Assembly: GCA_024734555.1 (NCBI GenBank)
Contig: JANPWX010000030.1
Span: 2,117,015 to 2,181,014, forward strand
Length of the DNA: 64,000 nt
Direction: 5' to 3'
From: Trochalopteron elliotii
Lineage: Eukaryota; Chordata; Aves; Passeriformes; Leiothrichidae
Of this stretch, positions 1 to 14,649 are shown in pieces. Numbering within the stretch: the stretch's first letter is position 1; each line of letters begins with the position of its first letter. The notes below the pieces were generated by a model that was given only the letters and a program-made list of their open reading frames with translations, ran no database searches and was not told the origin of the DNA. A program made the translations under genes and the position numbers.

Positions 1-1149
1 CCCCTTACCATCAATATCCAACTGAGTTGCAAAGCACACTGTGGATTCTGTCAAACCCCTTACTGGGGCTTGTCCTGTTTGTTACTGATGTTTGCCTGCA
101 CTGGTATTCCCAAGAACCAGCTGGGCTTTGTTCACTGCAGGCTGACGGATCAGCAGGAGATCACGGACCATGCAATGCTCAAAGCAGTTGCCTCGGCCTG
201 CTCAGTCTCTCTCTCTCCCCTAAAGCCTGCAGTCTGCTTCAGTGCAGCCAGGGCTCAGAGCCTGGGCTGATGGATTAGGACCCCCAGGTAACTAAAAGGG
301 AGGTTTCAATGACTAATGTTCAGGTGTAAAGGACACTGAGGATGAAATTAAAATCCTGGGAACAACATGGAATGCAGGCAAGTTTATTTCAGTGTGTGTG
401 TTACCAGAGTTTTTAATTTTTAACAAACTAGCAAAAGAGAAGAAATCGTAACTTTAGGGCTTCTACTCCATCTAGTTTATCTGACTGCTTCAGGCAGTCA
501 GTCTAATGCAGCAAAGTACAAACCAGACATAGTGAGACAGCCCTGTTACACAAGCTCACTAATGTAATGCACTTCCATTTCTTAGGCTCCAGCCCACAGT
601 CTGCCACTTTACAGAGCCTCCTCCTGACCCCAGCCCCGCAGGGTGAGCCAGCACTTCATGCCCTCCACTGTCAGACAACTGACACGGATTTGCAGCTGGA
701 GGTGAGAGAATGGTGCAAAGAAAGTGAAAACCTTGTCATGTCCACACTGTCCCTACATATCCCTGCCCTCTCCTAGTGCCACTCTCAGCCTGCCCTTTTG
801 GGCTCAGCCCCTACATCCCCCAAGCCACTGGGACCAGCACAGGCTCCACTGCCCACCCGAGATGCTGAGGAGTGACGACCAAGAGTCTGCTCCTGCCCAA
901 TCCACCCCAAACCATAACTCTAAATGTATCTTCAATTCTACTCATGTATTTATAGGCCCCTGCATGGGGACAAATTATGCTTTCAAAAATATTACAGGAA
1001 AATGCTGCAAGTGATTGTCATAAAAAAACCCTCATTGTAATTTCATTAAAAATTAACAAAAAGAAAGCATTAGTGTTGTCCTGCCAGCTGGGGGTTGGGG
1101 TGTGTCTCACATTATTAAATTGAGAAGGCCAGCAATGGAAAGCCTTTTT
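1..1149. other. Unassigned unique DNA
   Basis: No gene, repeat family or RNA is recognisable. Base composition is mixed, and the short open frames show no family motif. A small perfect hairpin (8-bp arms CTGACTGC/GCAGTCAG, 5-nt loop) lies at 481-501. An A-rich run follows at about 1021-1065. Confidence 0.5.
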
Positions 1150-1345
1150 AGATTGGTGTTTCCATTCCTTCCTCTTTTGCTTGGTTCAAAAGTCCTGCAT
1201 AATTAATACTGTAGTACTTAATAAATGCTTATGAACCTACTACCTCTCTGCTTTTTCCATTTAATTAGGTGATTGACTTCAGGCATACTATAAATTATAA
1301 TGACAATTTAATTACTTTTTTAATGTGCACACTTAAAAGATTTAT
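1150..1345. promoter_or_regulatory. AT-rich block with homeodomain-type motifs, possible enhancer
   Basis: This block is dense in TAAT/ATTA cores (AATTAATA near 1200, TTTAATTAGG at 1260-1269, TTTAATTAC near 1307-1315). It also has TGATTGAC at 1270-1277, which resembles PBX/HOX sites. Motif clustering of this kind is typical of conserved vertebrate non-coding elements, but AT-rich DNA produces such cores by chance. Function is inferred; conservation was not tested. Confidence 0.25.
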
Positions 1346-4139
1346 AAACAGGAATAGGGTAATACAGTACATTCAAAATTAGAAATACCATGAACTGGAG
1401 AACAGCACAAAATAATGACATCTAAAGTATCTCCTCAGTGGCTGAGCAGCTGCATTGACTGGGAGGTAGGGTATTTAAAATGTCTGGTACAACTACAGAG
1501 AACTGTATATTTCTGTCCAAATGCCCACATACACCTTTTTTACTTTTCCTTCCAGCATTTGCACATTTCACTTGACTTCATGGCAGAAACATAAAAGAGT
1601 TCCAAGGACAAGTCAGGCTGTGTACTGCAGTGCCTCTTAGGTAAAGCATTCACAAGAAGTGGAAGACTCTTTCTCTTCTGTTAAACAAATCATAAAACTT
1701 CTGCATCACTTCATCATAACACAGTCATTGTTAAAATGTGCAGGGGGGCAAAATCTCCTGCAATATTCCAGGTGGCACAGGCAAATTGCCAACGACCATG
1801 GATTCCATCATTTCATTAACAGACCCTTCCTAGTCAAGAGGCAGAAAAGTCTGAGAATATTTCACACCACATCCTACAGCCCAAGTTAACTCTTCTGATA
1901 TTGTTGTTATGAGACCCAGCACTCATTCCCCTGTCAGTTACAGGAATGTAAAAGCTAAGAGGACTGCATATATAACAAATCAAGTAAGAATCAGATCCTT
2001 CAAACTAGTGTTCAAAAAAATACATTTGCTAAACTAAAAATTATCTTTTTAAATAGTTTAAGATAATAAAAGAAAAGTTAACCTATTTAGTTTGCCTACC
2101 TAAATGTTCAGACATTTCCAAGCCCTGGTTGGTCATTACAAAGAAAGCTGTATTTTCTACAAGTTACCTATCACCAACAGAGAGAGATGATAGCATTTGT
2201 TTTAAATCACACAGTATGCTACATTGGTGAAAATTTCTCATGTAAAAAAGTCATTAAAATTTGGGCTAGAGGAGACGCTTTCCCATCTGGGAGCTGAATC
2301 TGGTTTGGTGTGACTATTCCTGTCTGTTAATTTAGCAGTACAAAGTATAACTCTACATTCTTAGCATACTTACTGGGGATGCTGGCATCTCTGTAACCAG
2401 AACTGCTTACAGAGAGGAAAAAAAAAGACTGGGCAATTCAGTGTGCTAGAAAAATTATGGGCAATTCCACGTTTTAAGCATCATCTATCAACAGTGTTGA
2501 ATAGTCAAAAGGGGAATAAATTTGAATGCATTGCCAAGGCAAATGCTGTGATAATTGTATCTGTTTTTCCTTTATAATATACAAAAAAATATCCCAGACG
2601 CTCATCTCATTTGCCCCCAGTGAAGCTGAGTGGAAAGCAGATCAATCCCACAGATTCATCGTGTGGCTGCCTGTCCACCTTGGCCAGCACAGAGCAGGAC
2701 CTGAAAAGGTATAGGTGAAAGAAAAAAAACACCAGGAGGCTGAGCAGCGCGGTGAATCACAGGCAGCCGCTTTGTCTGCAGCTTCCGTTCTCTGAGGAAC
2801 TGTGCAGGGCTGAAACAATGGCTCTCCTATGGAGCTGCATCTCATCTACCTCATCTACAGCCAGTGATGAATGATGGGTCAAGAGGGCAGCAGACTTTGG
2901 GTGCACAACCCTTAAATACTTTATCAAAGATGGCAAAAGGCCATGTGCTTGAACAACACGGCAAATACTTCCTTTTGCTGTATAGCAGACAAATTCCTTC
3001 CTCTCTGCTGGCTCAGTCTGAAGCTTTTGGTTCACAGCTCAGAGCGTGTGCAAGTTTTACATTCACAAAACATCCACGTAAAAAAGCTTCAGTTTTATTC
3101 CTGAGACCATTCAACTGTAAACATTCTCACAGAAATGGAAAGTCAGTCCTATCTGTGCTGAAATCCTATGCTTTCATAAATATGTAATTCTAGGGATTTG
3201 TGGGGTTTATAGACAATAAAAGAAGGCACGTTTTACTTATTTTAAAAAGGGAAACTGAATAGCAAGAATTGAAAAAAAATCTAAAACTGTAACTTATCCT
3301 AACTTTTCATATTGGGGTTTCCTGAAAGAAAAACATACTGATGTGATAGAAATGAAAAGTTCAATAAAACATAAAAATTTTGTCCCTGGTTTAAATGAAG
3401 ATAAATGAAAATAATAGGCCTTGTGATATAACAAGATACTGTCAAACTAACAGTTAGACAGTATTATGCTACTCAGAGAATTACAATTTAACAAGACATA
3501 CAAGATGAGTTGGAATACCTTCATGACATAAAAATATGCAAAATAAAACTGAAGCAACATTCAAAATGTTCTGAAGTAAGATGTCTTACTGCTAAAGAGT
3601 TGTCAAGGTTTTATCCCAGTTAGAGGAAAGGTAAAGTATTTCAGAACCTTCTGCCATCTAAATTTTCTTTCAACCACTTTTGTCTTCTGTTCCTCTTTAG
3701 CTGTTTCTTTGTCTTTTTATTCCTCTAGATACCTTTAAAACTTGATCATACTGCTCTCAATTTGACAACAAAACTTAATATTCTAGCAGGACAGAAGGCT
3801 GTGGGCTCATGTTTGGTTTCTAAAGGAAGGGGAAGAAAGCAATCTTGGGAAAAAACTCCGAAGCAGCTGCGATCATTTCAGCTCCCTTACGAAAAAACAT
3901 CAGCAACAGAAGAAGCCCACTTGGGTTCCCGCACACCCAGCACCAGAAGCCAAGGTAACCCTGTAAATTTGGGATCATTGTTTAATGGCAACAACACTTA
4001 GTACTGGATCATAACTTTCCCATTTCGGAGGCTTTGAGGAGCTGGTTGACACCAAAACACCAATGGGAGCAACATGGGTTTTCTGGCAGTGCCATGCGGA
4101 AAACCCGCACCTTTCGCCTCCAGAAAGAGCAGAAGGAAT
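1346..4139. other. Unassigned AT-leaning unique DNA
   Basis: I see no exon, RNA gene or named repeat. A short imperfect-loop hairpin (ATTATCTT at 2040-2047 pairing with AAGATAAT at 2060-2067) is the only local structure noted. The stretch 3200-3760 is especially AT-rich. Open frames here are short and overlap on both strands, as expected by chance. Confidence 0.45.
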
Positions 4140-4265
4140 GGCTGTTTTCCCTCCCAAAGATCTCACAGCATTTTACACTATGCAATGGATTTGCATAATT
4201 TCAATCAAACGATGTATTACAAATCTCACCACAGATTTTGAATTTAAACACTTCAGAACTGAGCA
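4140..4265. promoter_or_regulatory. POU-octamer-containing block, possible regulatory element
   Basis: It contains a perfect POU octamer ATTTGCAT at 4189-4196, followed within about 10 bases by AATCAAAC-type sequence. Both are classic transcription-factor core motifs. The sequence is not part of any repeat I recognise. A regulatory role is an inference from motif content only. Confidence 0.2.
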
Positions 4266-7200
4266 AAATAAATGGTGCCTATGCTCAGAAAATGGAAGGC
4301 CTCTGGAGTGGAGGTATCTCAACTTCCTTTTAGCCCTGCTGAACAGATTACAAACAGGCCTGATATCTCTACTTCAGTCAAGTGAAAATTTCAGATTCAA
4401 AAATCAATGAATTTAATTGATAGTCATAATGTGTACTGAAAAGCTTCTAAAACAATAATAGCTTTTACACAACCACTGCTGCCCAGAAAGCAAATCAGCA
4501 CAGAAGTAACACGCCCTCTGAGTATTTTCATTCCTTTTTCAGAGTGTGAAACTAAGATTGGCACCAAACTGCATCACCTTTTTAATGCATTTTCCATCCA
4601 AATTGAGAGGCACTTGGGGAGCCACAGTGATGCCTCAGATAAAACATATTCAGTGTAACTTTTCTGCTACACCCACCTCCAGTTCATGGCCCAGCACTCT
4701 GCTCCCTTTTATTCATCCAGGTGAGGAGAAGCTGAGAGCTGGGTGAGGGAAGAGATTGGGAGCCATATGGAGCTAGAGTCAATTTTTGGTATGTATTTGT
4801 GAATAGACACAAAAGAGATAAATGCTGGCATGCATAAATTCATATTTTATCGATACCTATTTTAGTACTTACTGTCAGAGTAATTTATTCCAAAATAGGC
4901 TCTTAAAAACGAACACCAGTTTAAAGAAAATTCCAATCCCAACTTACTTCTTGCCACAGCAAATTCAGGATCCCAATGGCGTGAAGCAGGAGGCAGAATC
5001 CCACTCAACAGGGTTTACCTCACAATGCCAAAAGGGAAAGCAGTGCAAATAACCACGAACCCAAGAGAGAGATTCTCCAGGTCAATGCCCAAGACAAGCT
5101 CCACAGGAATGGGGATGCTCAGGCAGGGGTGGGAAAGCAACCTCGGCACAAGGAAGCATGGAGGGTCCACATCTGAGTTGCTCACACAGAGGGCAAGGAG
5201 AGCTGATGGTTTTGCATGCAGCATCTCGTAATAATGAAGGTTATCAAAATTACAAGATTCACCAGATTGGGTGCCTGTAATTGCTGCACCTACAAATGTT
5301 CAGTTTCACTTCTCAGACTTATTCAAATAATCCAGCCCCCATGGGCCTGCAAACCTGAGCTGCAAGTCTGAATATGGAAGGGGATTTATTAAAAGATGCT
5401 GGTGCATCTGACCATGACGGAATGCTAAAAAATGAAAAAGTAATGAAACGCACAGAACATTTCTGAGCCCCAGATTATGTTTGGCCTGGATCCAGTGGAC
5501 GCGTTTGATATCCACTGGGTCCCCTATTACAGACTGTTATCTCCCCAGACTTTGATCTAAGGCCACCGCAAGAGCAAAGGAGCGAAAGTACCTGTGAGAG
5601 TCACTTATTCCATTAGTCAGAAATCAAAAATCAAAGGAGCCACTTGAAACACTAACAGAATGCAAAAACTCATCAGTTTCTTCAGAGAAGGGCAAATTAC
5701 CTTATTTGTAATTGTTGACTGGAACACGTGCCATGGCAGAAAATTTCTGGACTCTATTCCCAGCACTTAAATAGTTCTGTGGCTGGACTTGGGCAAATGG
5801 TTTGAATTTTTTATGCTTTTTCAAAATTGTAATAAAAAACACATACCCACCTCACAGAATAGAGGCTTCATCAATGTTCCTAACTCACTCTCAGCTTCTT
5901 AAGTAGATAGTCCTGCAAAAGTGCAGAGCACCATTTTTTAGATTTGATTTGTTTTAAAAAAAAATAATCCTGTCTATTACTTGGTTGGGGTTTTTTAAAA
6001 ATGATTTTCCAGGTAGGAACAATTTTGGATGCAAAATCAGCATTTCTGCCTGGAGACTGGCCTCAGGCTCCTGCCTCATGCACGTGTGTACGTCATATTC
6101 CTACATCTTCCACAAAACAGAAAGTGAGTCTCTGAACAGGTCAGTAGGACACAAGCCAAGCAATGTACATCTAAATATGAATGCAGAACAAACAAAAAAA
6201 GTGGGTATTTTTAAGAACAAAACTCTTTCCTAAGAACTTAGTTTCATGGTCACATAGTCTGGGTGCAATGTGTAAAAAATGGCTTTCTGAGGCACTGTGG
6301 TGTCTTCTGAATCACTGCCATTACCCGAGAAAACCCCAGGAAGTGGTTTGGAAGAGAAGCTGGACCCAGCTTGCGTAGGTATCAGCTGATGTCAGAGTAC
6401 ACACAGCACAAAGCCCTAACAATATGGACATTGTGAAACCAGGAATAACCTTCTCTTATCTCCTGCAGTTTGGGAAATTATTTCTAACCCAGTGACTACA
6501 GAGCTTAGGAGTAAGTCAAACAGTTAATTATTCACTATGCTTCCTAATTAATCTCCATTTCAGGCCAAATCTTTGTATGCCCATAAAAACACGAAGACCT
6601 CCAGTGAGGGAAACAACAGCATGAGCTTTTGGACCTCCTTCTGCAAAGCAATTCGTTTTTCCATAAACAGTTACTATTAAGCAAGGACAAAGCAACAAAC
6701 CAGACAGCCATCTGTGTAAACCAATTTAAAAGGATGGTGACCTCATAACATTTTTCAAACTAACGCTTTCTGTTTAACTTCTGCCACCCCGTCCTGCCTC
6801 AGCAGATGCCAGGTTCGAGCAGGTCCTTGGGTGAGGGCAGTGCTTTCACTTTAGGGAAAGCTGGGACTTTAAAGCCACAGTGATTTCAAACCCGTGAAAA
6901 GAGCATGTCAATGAAAATACCTCAGCATATATGGAAGCAGGATAACCTTAGAGGCTGCCCACGCTCCCAGAGGGCGTTGCCACAAAGGTCTGTGCTGTGT
7001 TTGCCAGCTGAGCTTCCTAGAGGCATGAGGTCAAGGGAGCACAAAGGTTCAGGCCACTGATGGTAACACAATCCCAGCTGAACTCTGTTCTTTCTTACGA
7101 CCCAGAGAGAAGCCAGAACAAGCACAGATGGCAACCACATTAGGAAAGATGGCAAACCTTATGAATCCACATACAGCACAGCTATCCCTTTGCATGCCCA

Positions 7201-9699
7201 GGATGGCCACAGCATCCCCAGCTCATTCTGCCTATTTAGACTTGAATCCAATGAAGCTTCAGGCAACATATACAAAATAAAATACCAAGTAGAACACCTA
7301 CAAAGAAGTGCAAGTAATAAACACCCAAGGACATGTCTTGCACAAGGTCACTTGCAGAACTGCCCTTTATTCCATTTACTAAAGTCAGTCAGAGCCACAG
7401 AAGAGCTGAGAGCAGAGTGCATCAGATGATGGTGACATCAGACCACTGGTAGCACAACAGAAGGAAGTGCACAAACTCATTTACAAGGGCATGAGGACTA
7501 CAAACACTTCAGTATCAAAGAAGGTAACTGAAAGAAATGTATATCCTGCATAGTCTCCTCATATTTCCAAGCATCAGAACAACATAACAGTATATCAACT
7601 GTATTTCAAGTGGTGGAAGGAAGTGTGTGCTTCCCCATTATATAAAGATGATGTTTCTAATGCACATAGTGCAGACATGGTAAAAATTATCTTCCACAAT
7701 GCCAAGGCTTGTTACATGCACTCTTTTTTATTTAGCCTGCATTTTCAAAGAGTCATTACTTTACTGCTGCAGTGCCTGATGTTTGTGTGCCTGGTATTTG
7801 TGTTTGCTTTAAAATAATGGCTGTGAGGTGAAGGTAACTTCCCCTTCTGACCCAGCATGTAATTGTACAACTGTTTGTGCAGTAATAACCATCGTACACA
7901 TAAAGTGCCATTTCTCTAATTGGCATTTGCTGAACACACAAGGGCACCCTCTGCAAACACAGCGGCTTTTTTTATTGGCAACCTCTTTAATTATTTCACT
8001 CTTCCTAACACAGAACCTCCTTTCTGTTATTAGAGAAGAACAAACCATTCCTCACCACACCCACAGTAATACTATGTATTTCTTAATATGTATCACTGAA
8101 TACTTTTAAAGATTAGCCTTAAAAGACAGAGTAGTATTAACAGCTGTCCTGGGAATTTGTTCCAGAAAAGTGAACACTTCTGACCTTTGAGTCTATTTTT
8201 CAGTGCCTTTTTGAGATGCTTCAGAACAAAAGTTCAAGTGGCGTCTTCTTTCAGTTTGTCTCATCTTGTTGCATGTTAAAGTGAGGACAGAAATTCAAGA
8301 GAACCCTGGCTGGTGCTGCTTCCCCTTGCCATCAGTTCTGCTGTGTCAGCTGATGCTGGCACATGCAGCATATTTCTCTGCTTCCTTTGGTTTTGTCTTT
8401 CCTTGGTCGCTGCTCTGAGTCCCTACCCAGCCATCTCCACGGCTCTCCTGTCACTGCCATGTTACGTAAAAACTCAGAAATGGCTTAGGAAACATTTAAA
8501 TCTGTGCTATCTTGGCAAGCAGCTAATCCTTGAAGCAAGTGCTACTTACACAACAGAGTGCCTGCGTTTCCTACCCTGTCATGGAGATGTCATGCCTCAT
8601 CTCCTAAGGCTGGAAGGAATGCACAACGCTTCGTAAAATAGCTCTGACTTTCCATTTCTACTATATAAGCATCTTGTTATCTGTTTTTATAGGGAGGGAA
8701 AATGGGAAAGGGAATTCCTGGAAGAGATTACAATTGTCAAACTGGCTTTTGATACCTGTTAAACAGCTGAAGCATTCATTTTTTGGCAGCACTGTCAAAA
8801 GCCTATGAGGGCTTCCTGTCTGAAGTGGAGGAAACAGTACATTTAGTTCAACTGTAAGTTGTACTTTTTTAAAAATCCATATGAAAACAGACTCATTATT
8901 CATTTTTCTGTTAATATGTGGTTTTTCCCTGCAGTTTCAGTAATATTTTTTGTAAGACCTGGCAGTCTCAAAAAAGAACTGTAACTTAGAGCTAATGTTT
9001 TAATAAACTCTTGTTTATACTATAGTCAAACCAGAACAAACAAAATAAAGCTACAAATGACATTTTTATAGGAAGTCAAGAAAAAGATTCATGTGTCTGA
9101 ATATTTTAGTTACAGTGTGGTAGGCATGACTATTATTTCCTGTAAAGCCAAACTGTATCTTTAAAGAACTGGAAGACAGCTACCATGGAAATAGAGCACG
9201 GATATGACTTGGGCCTCTAAAAAGCAGCTGGATACAAATACCTTACAATTTAATGCAAAACTCCCATCAAGTATTGTGAGAATTTTACAATGGAGCAATG
9301 GCAAGATATGGGCACGAGAAACATGTCTGGAGCCTTCAAAATACCACCATGCTGGATTACTGCAAATGCTTCCCTCTCTGGTAAAACTGACAAAAAATTT
9401 CACAAAGAAGGTTTGCAGTGAGATAGGCAAGAAAATGACCATTTTTAGAAAGTGGTCTTGGAATCCCAGAAATTAGATCAGAAAGGAAATGACTAAAGTC
9501 TACTGGATCATATTGTATCTAAGTAATTTCTCAGCATTTTGTCCAGTTCACTTTTGAGTTGCTCAAACTAATCAGCTCCTCTACTTCCCATCAAGAGAAC
9601 AGACTTTCACCATAATGATTTTTTTCCTAGTAGTTAAATTAATACTCCTTTTGCTCATTTGCATCATTTTACTACTTTCTACCACTTTATTCCCTTCTA
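4266..9699. other. Unassigned unique DNA
   Basis: No supportable gene or named transposon is visible over this 5.4 kb. Items noted are a doubled ATCAAA (TCF/LEF-like) near 5617-5637, a palindromic ATCAGCTGAT near 6381-6390, and a poly-A stretch near 5956-5966. Open frames of up to about 107 codons occur on both strands with no recognisable domain. Confidence 0.45.
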
Positions 9700-9730
9700 G
9701 GTGATCTTGGCTCTGATACCACTGTGATAT

Positions 9731-9742
9731 CTAATTAATTAG
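9731..9742. promoter_or_regulatory. Palindromic homeodomain-type site CTAATTAATTAG
   Basis: A perfect 12-bp palindrome carries two inverted TAAT cores, the arrangement bound by paired-type homeodomain dimers. It sits in AT-rich DNA, so chance occurrence is quite possible. Confidence 0.25.
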
Positions 9743-9759
9743 CAATCAAGGTATAAAAT

Positions 9760-12700
9760 GATAAACTAAAAAGAGCAACTGACCTTCTGATTTGCAGCCT
9801 TGCTCCCTCTGTAATGAGCAGCAAACTTTTGCTTGCATGAGACCTGAGCTCCTGGTCAAGCGTCAAGAGGGTGGAAAATCACTACCTCACTTCTAAAGAC
9901 AGGCTGTATTTCATCAGTGCCTGGCTCTGAGCTTTATGGAGGATGGAGAGCTAACAGCAAAGCAGCCTCAAAAGGCTCCTATCTTCTTTAGTTAATGAGA
10001 TGCTCCATGATTTGGTTAGACTGAGAAAATTTGGTTACTATCACTTTTCCCTGCATATTAATGAAAGGGGGTTTAATGAATTTTCTGTTTCTTAGTTGTA
10101 ATAACTCCTTTTTCATTCTCAAATTGCAGACTTTCAGATTAGGATATCTGGCTGGCCTTTTTATAAAGAAATAGAATTCCTTGAAGGAGAGAAAGGAGTT
10201 TCACACTGCAGATTGTTATCCTAACTCCCAGGCAAGGGACAGAAGATGTCATGACCTCATGGACTGACTTTGTATCTCCTCTGTCCCTGAACAAAGATGG
10301 TCCCAAGCAGCACACAGAGCAATCCCCAAACATACATTCACTTCACAACCCAGAAGAATAAATAAGTGTACAGGAAGAAAAGAGAGTCCATCCTAGAGGA
10401 TGTTGGAATAAGTCTGTGAAAACAAAATTACTACCTGGTAAGTAATTTAATTTTTTATCTTAGTTATTATTTTTAACCAGCAGGGTAGCAACTGGCAATT
10501 TTACATGAGAAAGACTGGTTGAGTTTTTGGAAAACTCCTCAATGCTAAAGGCCTGTCTGTAGAGGGACAAAGTCATGTCATGAAACTACAGACACTTGGC
10601 AAACTCCTCAGCAATCTTGAATAAGTACTTTGTACTGCCCTTGTGTTACTAGCTATTGCAGTGTCATGTAAATCCTTCATGACAGTGCCATTTTTGAAGT
10701 GCCTCTGTACCGTCAGGTGTCCTGACATTATCAAGTCTCCTGGGGATGTCAGTGTGTGGCGTCCCTTTCTTGTCTCCTTTACAGCAAGTTTCCAAGCCAG
10801 GATGTGTAAAAGGCCAGGACGTGACTCAGAAAAAATGTAACTTGGGTTAGAAGGAAACTTCTTCCCTCACTGTCTCCTTGGAGTACAGGACTTCTTTATG
10901 CAGGATAACCCTGTCCGTGACCCGCTCCTGTCTCAGGATTCACGCCTGGCTTTTCATCTGAGAACAGGCAGCTGGTAGGGAGTGCTGGTGGCTGCAGGCA
11001 GATGGACAGGGACACTGGGCTGAGTCACTGGCAGCTCACCACTTGTTGAGCTGTTTGAGGTCCTGCAGGAAAAATGCTCACTTTGTGGCACTAAAAGAGA
11101 AATACTGCCAAGAACAAAAATCGCTACAAGAACTACTGCTCCGTGTAGATACAGGAAACAAGACAACAGACCAAGAAAAGACTTTGCCACAGTCTTCAGG
11201 AGTTGATGCCAGACTCCTGACATAAACCTTCCTGTCTGCCACAGTACACAGCCTTCACCTGCAGTATATTCCTTCTCTCTTCTTCCCCATGTGCCAACAA
11301 ACAGGTGGATTTCATCCAAATTAACTGTTCGATGCCAGGGTAACATTTATAAATCTATGAACTTACTGACAACCTAGTCCTGGGTCTCCAACAATCTTAT
11401 TAAAGTCGCTGCCCACTTGGCAGGAAGGACTGAGCTGATGACTAAAGGTCTGAGGACCAACGTTATCAGGCACAGAACACACAGGAGAAGCTGAAGTGTA
11501 TCTGACTCCATTCACTCACATTACTGTATACAGTAACATCAAAAATATGGAAGGCTCTTCATTTACTGGAACAAGTGGATTTAAAAAATTATATTCACAA
11601 AAATGAACTAACTTTTTTCACTGTTCGAACTTTTCTTTATTTTTGTATTTTTCTTGTATTATTTCACTGCATTATTTTTCTTCCTCTTCACTTTTGTTAC
11701 TCTGATCACTACAAATATGAGCAATGTTTATGAGTGACTCCTTGTTTTTCCCTACAGGAAAGTAATGCCTAAATGAAGCAATGGCTAACCTTTATTTCTT
11801 CTGAGCAAAACTGCAGTTTCCAAGCATCTGGGAACTGGTTCACTGATTTCAACTGGACTTTCTGGAAACACAAAGATAACCTTGAGAGATCAAGTATTTA
11901 TGACTTTAATAGATGATATTGAACTAAACCAAACAAAATATACCATGTCCCCTGAAAATGCCAAATCACTGCTTTGCCTCCTATTTCAGAGTATTTCATA
12001 ACATATAGCCAGCTCACACTAATAATGTATATTTACATGTGTTTATGATTTCACTAATGAATGAGCAGCATTGCCTGCTCCATAAGTCACTCTTCAAACA
12101 AAATAGGGCTGTGAAAACAGTGGGCCATGGCAAGGTGAGCTTTCTAATTTTTTCTCTCTTCCTTCTATCCATCCCAGAGCACCTCTTTACTCTCAAGAGT
12201 ATTTAAGCACTGAGAGTACTTTGTGTAGAAATGAAACAAAACTATTAAATACCGATTCATGACCCTCAACAAATACCCAACACTACAGCTGCTGTACAGA
12301 GTGTACAATCATAGATTTAACAGGTGGGAGAGGTGGAAGAGAAAAGAATTGCATTTAATCTCTAAACAGATTTCAGAATGAAGCCCCGATACTCCTGTGT
12401 CAGATTCAGTCTCCGTTTTCACCTCCTAGGTATGGTAATTACAGTCCTGTGCCCACTGGGAACTAGTTGCACATTGAAACACCAACACACTCCACTGGAA
12501 GAGGGAGAGGTCTGCCGATGGAGATATTACAAGATGCAGCAGTGAATACTTTGATTTTCGGTGAATGTGAAGTATCACAACACCTTGCTCACAACACCTA
12601 ATTATTTTAACTAAACAGATGAATATCTGGTTAGCCAGTGCTCAGGGTGACTTTCAAGATTTTAAAGATGGCCATTGAATAAATGAAGGCTGTTCTGGAA

Positions 12701-14639
12701 AAACAAGGCTTTGTGGTCATCATTTCTCAATTCAAGCTGTGCCAGCAGAACTTGGTGCCTGCACTTGGTCACTGAAGGCAACAGGGTGTAGGTATACAGA
12801 CCCAGGCATCCACGGGGCGTGACTTCACTGCAGTGTCAGCACCTAAATTAAGTTTGTCCCCAACGCGACATCTCTGTCACAGCACACAGGGAGGTACCTA
12901 CACACCCTGCCACATGCCAGTTTGGATTTCATCCCTCTGCCTTGGCCTCAGTGCCAAGCATCAGGAAACGGCAGGCAACTTGCCAACACTTTTTCTTAGA
13001 AAACGGCAACCCTTTCTGGAAATGTTCTGAAGGTCTGCAGATTCTTTCTGGAAAGGTGGTAATGCTGAGCTTTTGCACAAATACTGTAAATGAAAGCTAC
13101 CCTAAAATACCATCACTACCCTAAAACACGATACCCATAAAAATGGGGGTAAATGAGGTCAATATTAGCCAAAAGATATCACCGTGTAGCCAGGCATTTT
13201 GATTCCTAGAAAGCTGAGGTAAATGACACATATAGTAGCATCAACCAGTTAGCAAGCTTTACATCTTCAAAGCACACCCTAGGAAAATCCACTGATTTTT
13301 AATGCAAATGACTCAAGATTCATCAAACATTTTTGTGCTCAATCTTTTACAAATTTTGAATTATATAACCAGTTTGTCATGAATCCCAAAATCTTACTGA
13401 AGCGACTGAAAAAAATAAACCCAAAAATAAAGGAAGAGTATACTCATTAAATCACAGTTCAGTTAAGACCTTCCCATTCCCTCCTCTCCCCCTCTTGATT
13501 TTCCAAGCCTCTTTTAAATTGCTGCTTCTCTTTCTACTGCTTCTGCCGAATGCAATTCTTAACCACCACTCAACTAGCCAGAGCAGATGAGGAAACTCAC
13601 TTCATACCCAGTGCATGTGCTGGACCAGGCACCTGCCTGAAGGGAGCAAAGAGGTGCACACAGCCTGTATTACCCAGAGCCAGGGCATCCACACCACGGC
13701 AGCGCACACCTGTAAGCACTGTGTCAACAGAGGCACAGACAGGGGTTAACTGGCTTCTGCAGGAAGCCTGGTTTCATTCATTAACTACGACCTCTGGGCT
13801 AGTACATGCGGAGGAGGGAACACATAGGCGAGTTCAAACAAAGCTCCTGCTTTCCCTCTGAAACTTTCCAAGTCTCAAAATCTTGCACAAAACCCAATCC
13901 ACTGTCACCTGAGTGAAAGAGAATAGTGGGGACTCAAGTAAGTAAGACCCGCGTGAGAGTTTGCAAGCCCAGCCTGTGCGGAAGGCCACCTGCCAACAGG
14001 AAGAAGTGGTGAGAAGGAATTTGGATCCAGCTGCTATCCTCCCTCAGCCAAACAATGCCGCGCGATAAACAGCATTAAGGATTTTTTTTTTTAATGCTCA
14101 ATCATACTGGAGCATCCATATCTGTCATTTTTACCCTCTGGTTACCAGGAGAAGGGCTTGAGAGATTTCTGTGCACAAGTTCACAGAGAGCCAATCTCCT
14201 GTCTCTTATCATAGTTTTATCAAAGGGATTGAGACAGGAGGGAAAGAAGAAGAAATGACAAAGTGCCTTGCTGTAGGGCTGACTCAAGCTGCTAAATTCA
14301 TCACGGGTAACAAAGAAAATCTTGTAGTTGTCTTGCAGCCCCATTTCGCATGTCAGACAGAAAGGCAGAGTGGACATAAAAAGAGAAGATAACTCAGTAT
14401 CTGCAGTCCCTCTTTCCTTCAAATGAAGTACTGAACACCAGGAAATGAGCCATGACTGCGTGCACAGTGGCTCACTGTGGCAGGTGCAACTTAACCTTAA
14501 GACCCCATAGCCTACTGCACCTTCAGATTCAGCCCAGGCAGCACCTGGGTGAAGCATGCCAACAAATCCACTTGCTGCTGACGTTAATAAAAAGGGTTAA
14601 AAACCAACCAGACTGCAGCTGAAAATTCCACAGCGCTTC
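9760..14639. other. Unassigned unique DNA
   Basis: No supportable gene was found. On the minus strand, 11346 down to 10954 is open for 130 codons and encodes one hydrophobic stretch of about 25 residues. It has no recognised motif or homologue, so I treat it as a chance frame. A second chance-like minus frame of 151 codons lies at 14557-14102. A T11 run lies at 14082-14092. Confidence 0.4.
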
Positions 14640-14649
14640 CCTCCACAGA

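Noticed and set aside
10954..11346. 130-codon minus frame with one hydrophobic stretch as a membrane protein
   Set aside because: A single hydrophobic run arises easily by chance, and there are no flanking signals or recognised family.
14102..14557. 151-codon minus-strand frame as a gene
   Set aside because: No domain, atypical composition with a run of Phe from a T/A-rich stretch, and no conservation evidence available.
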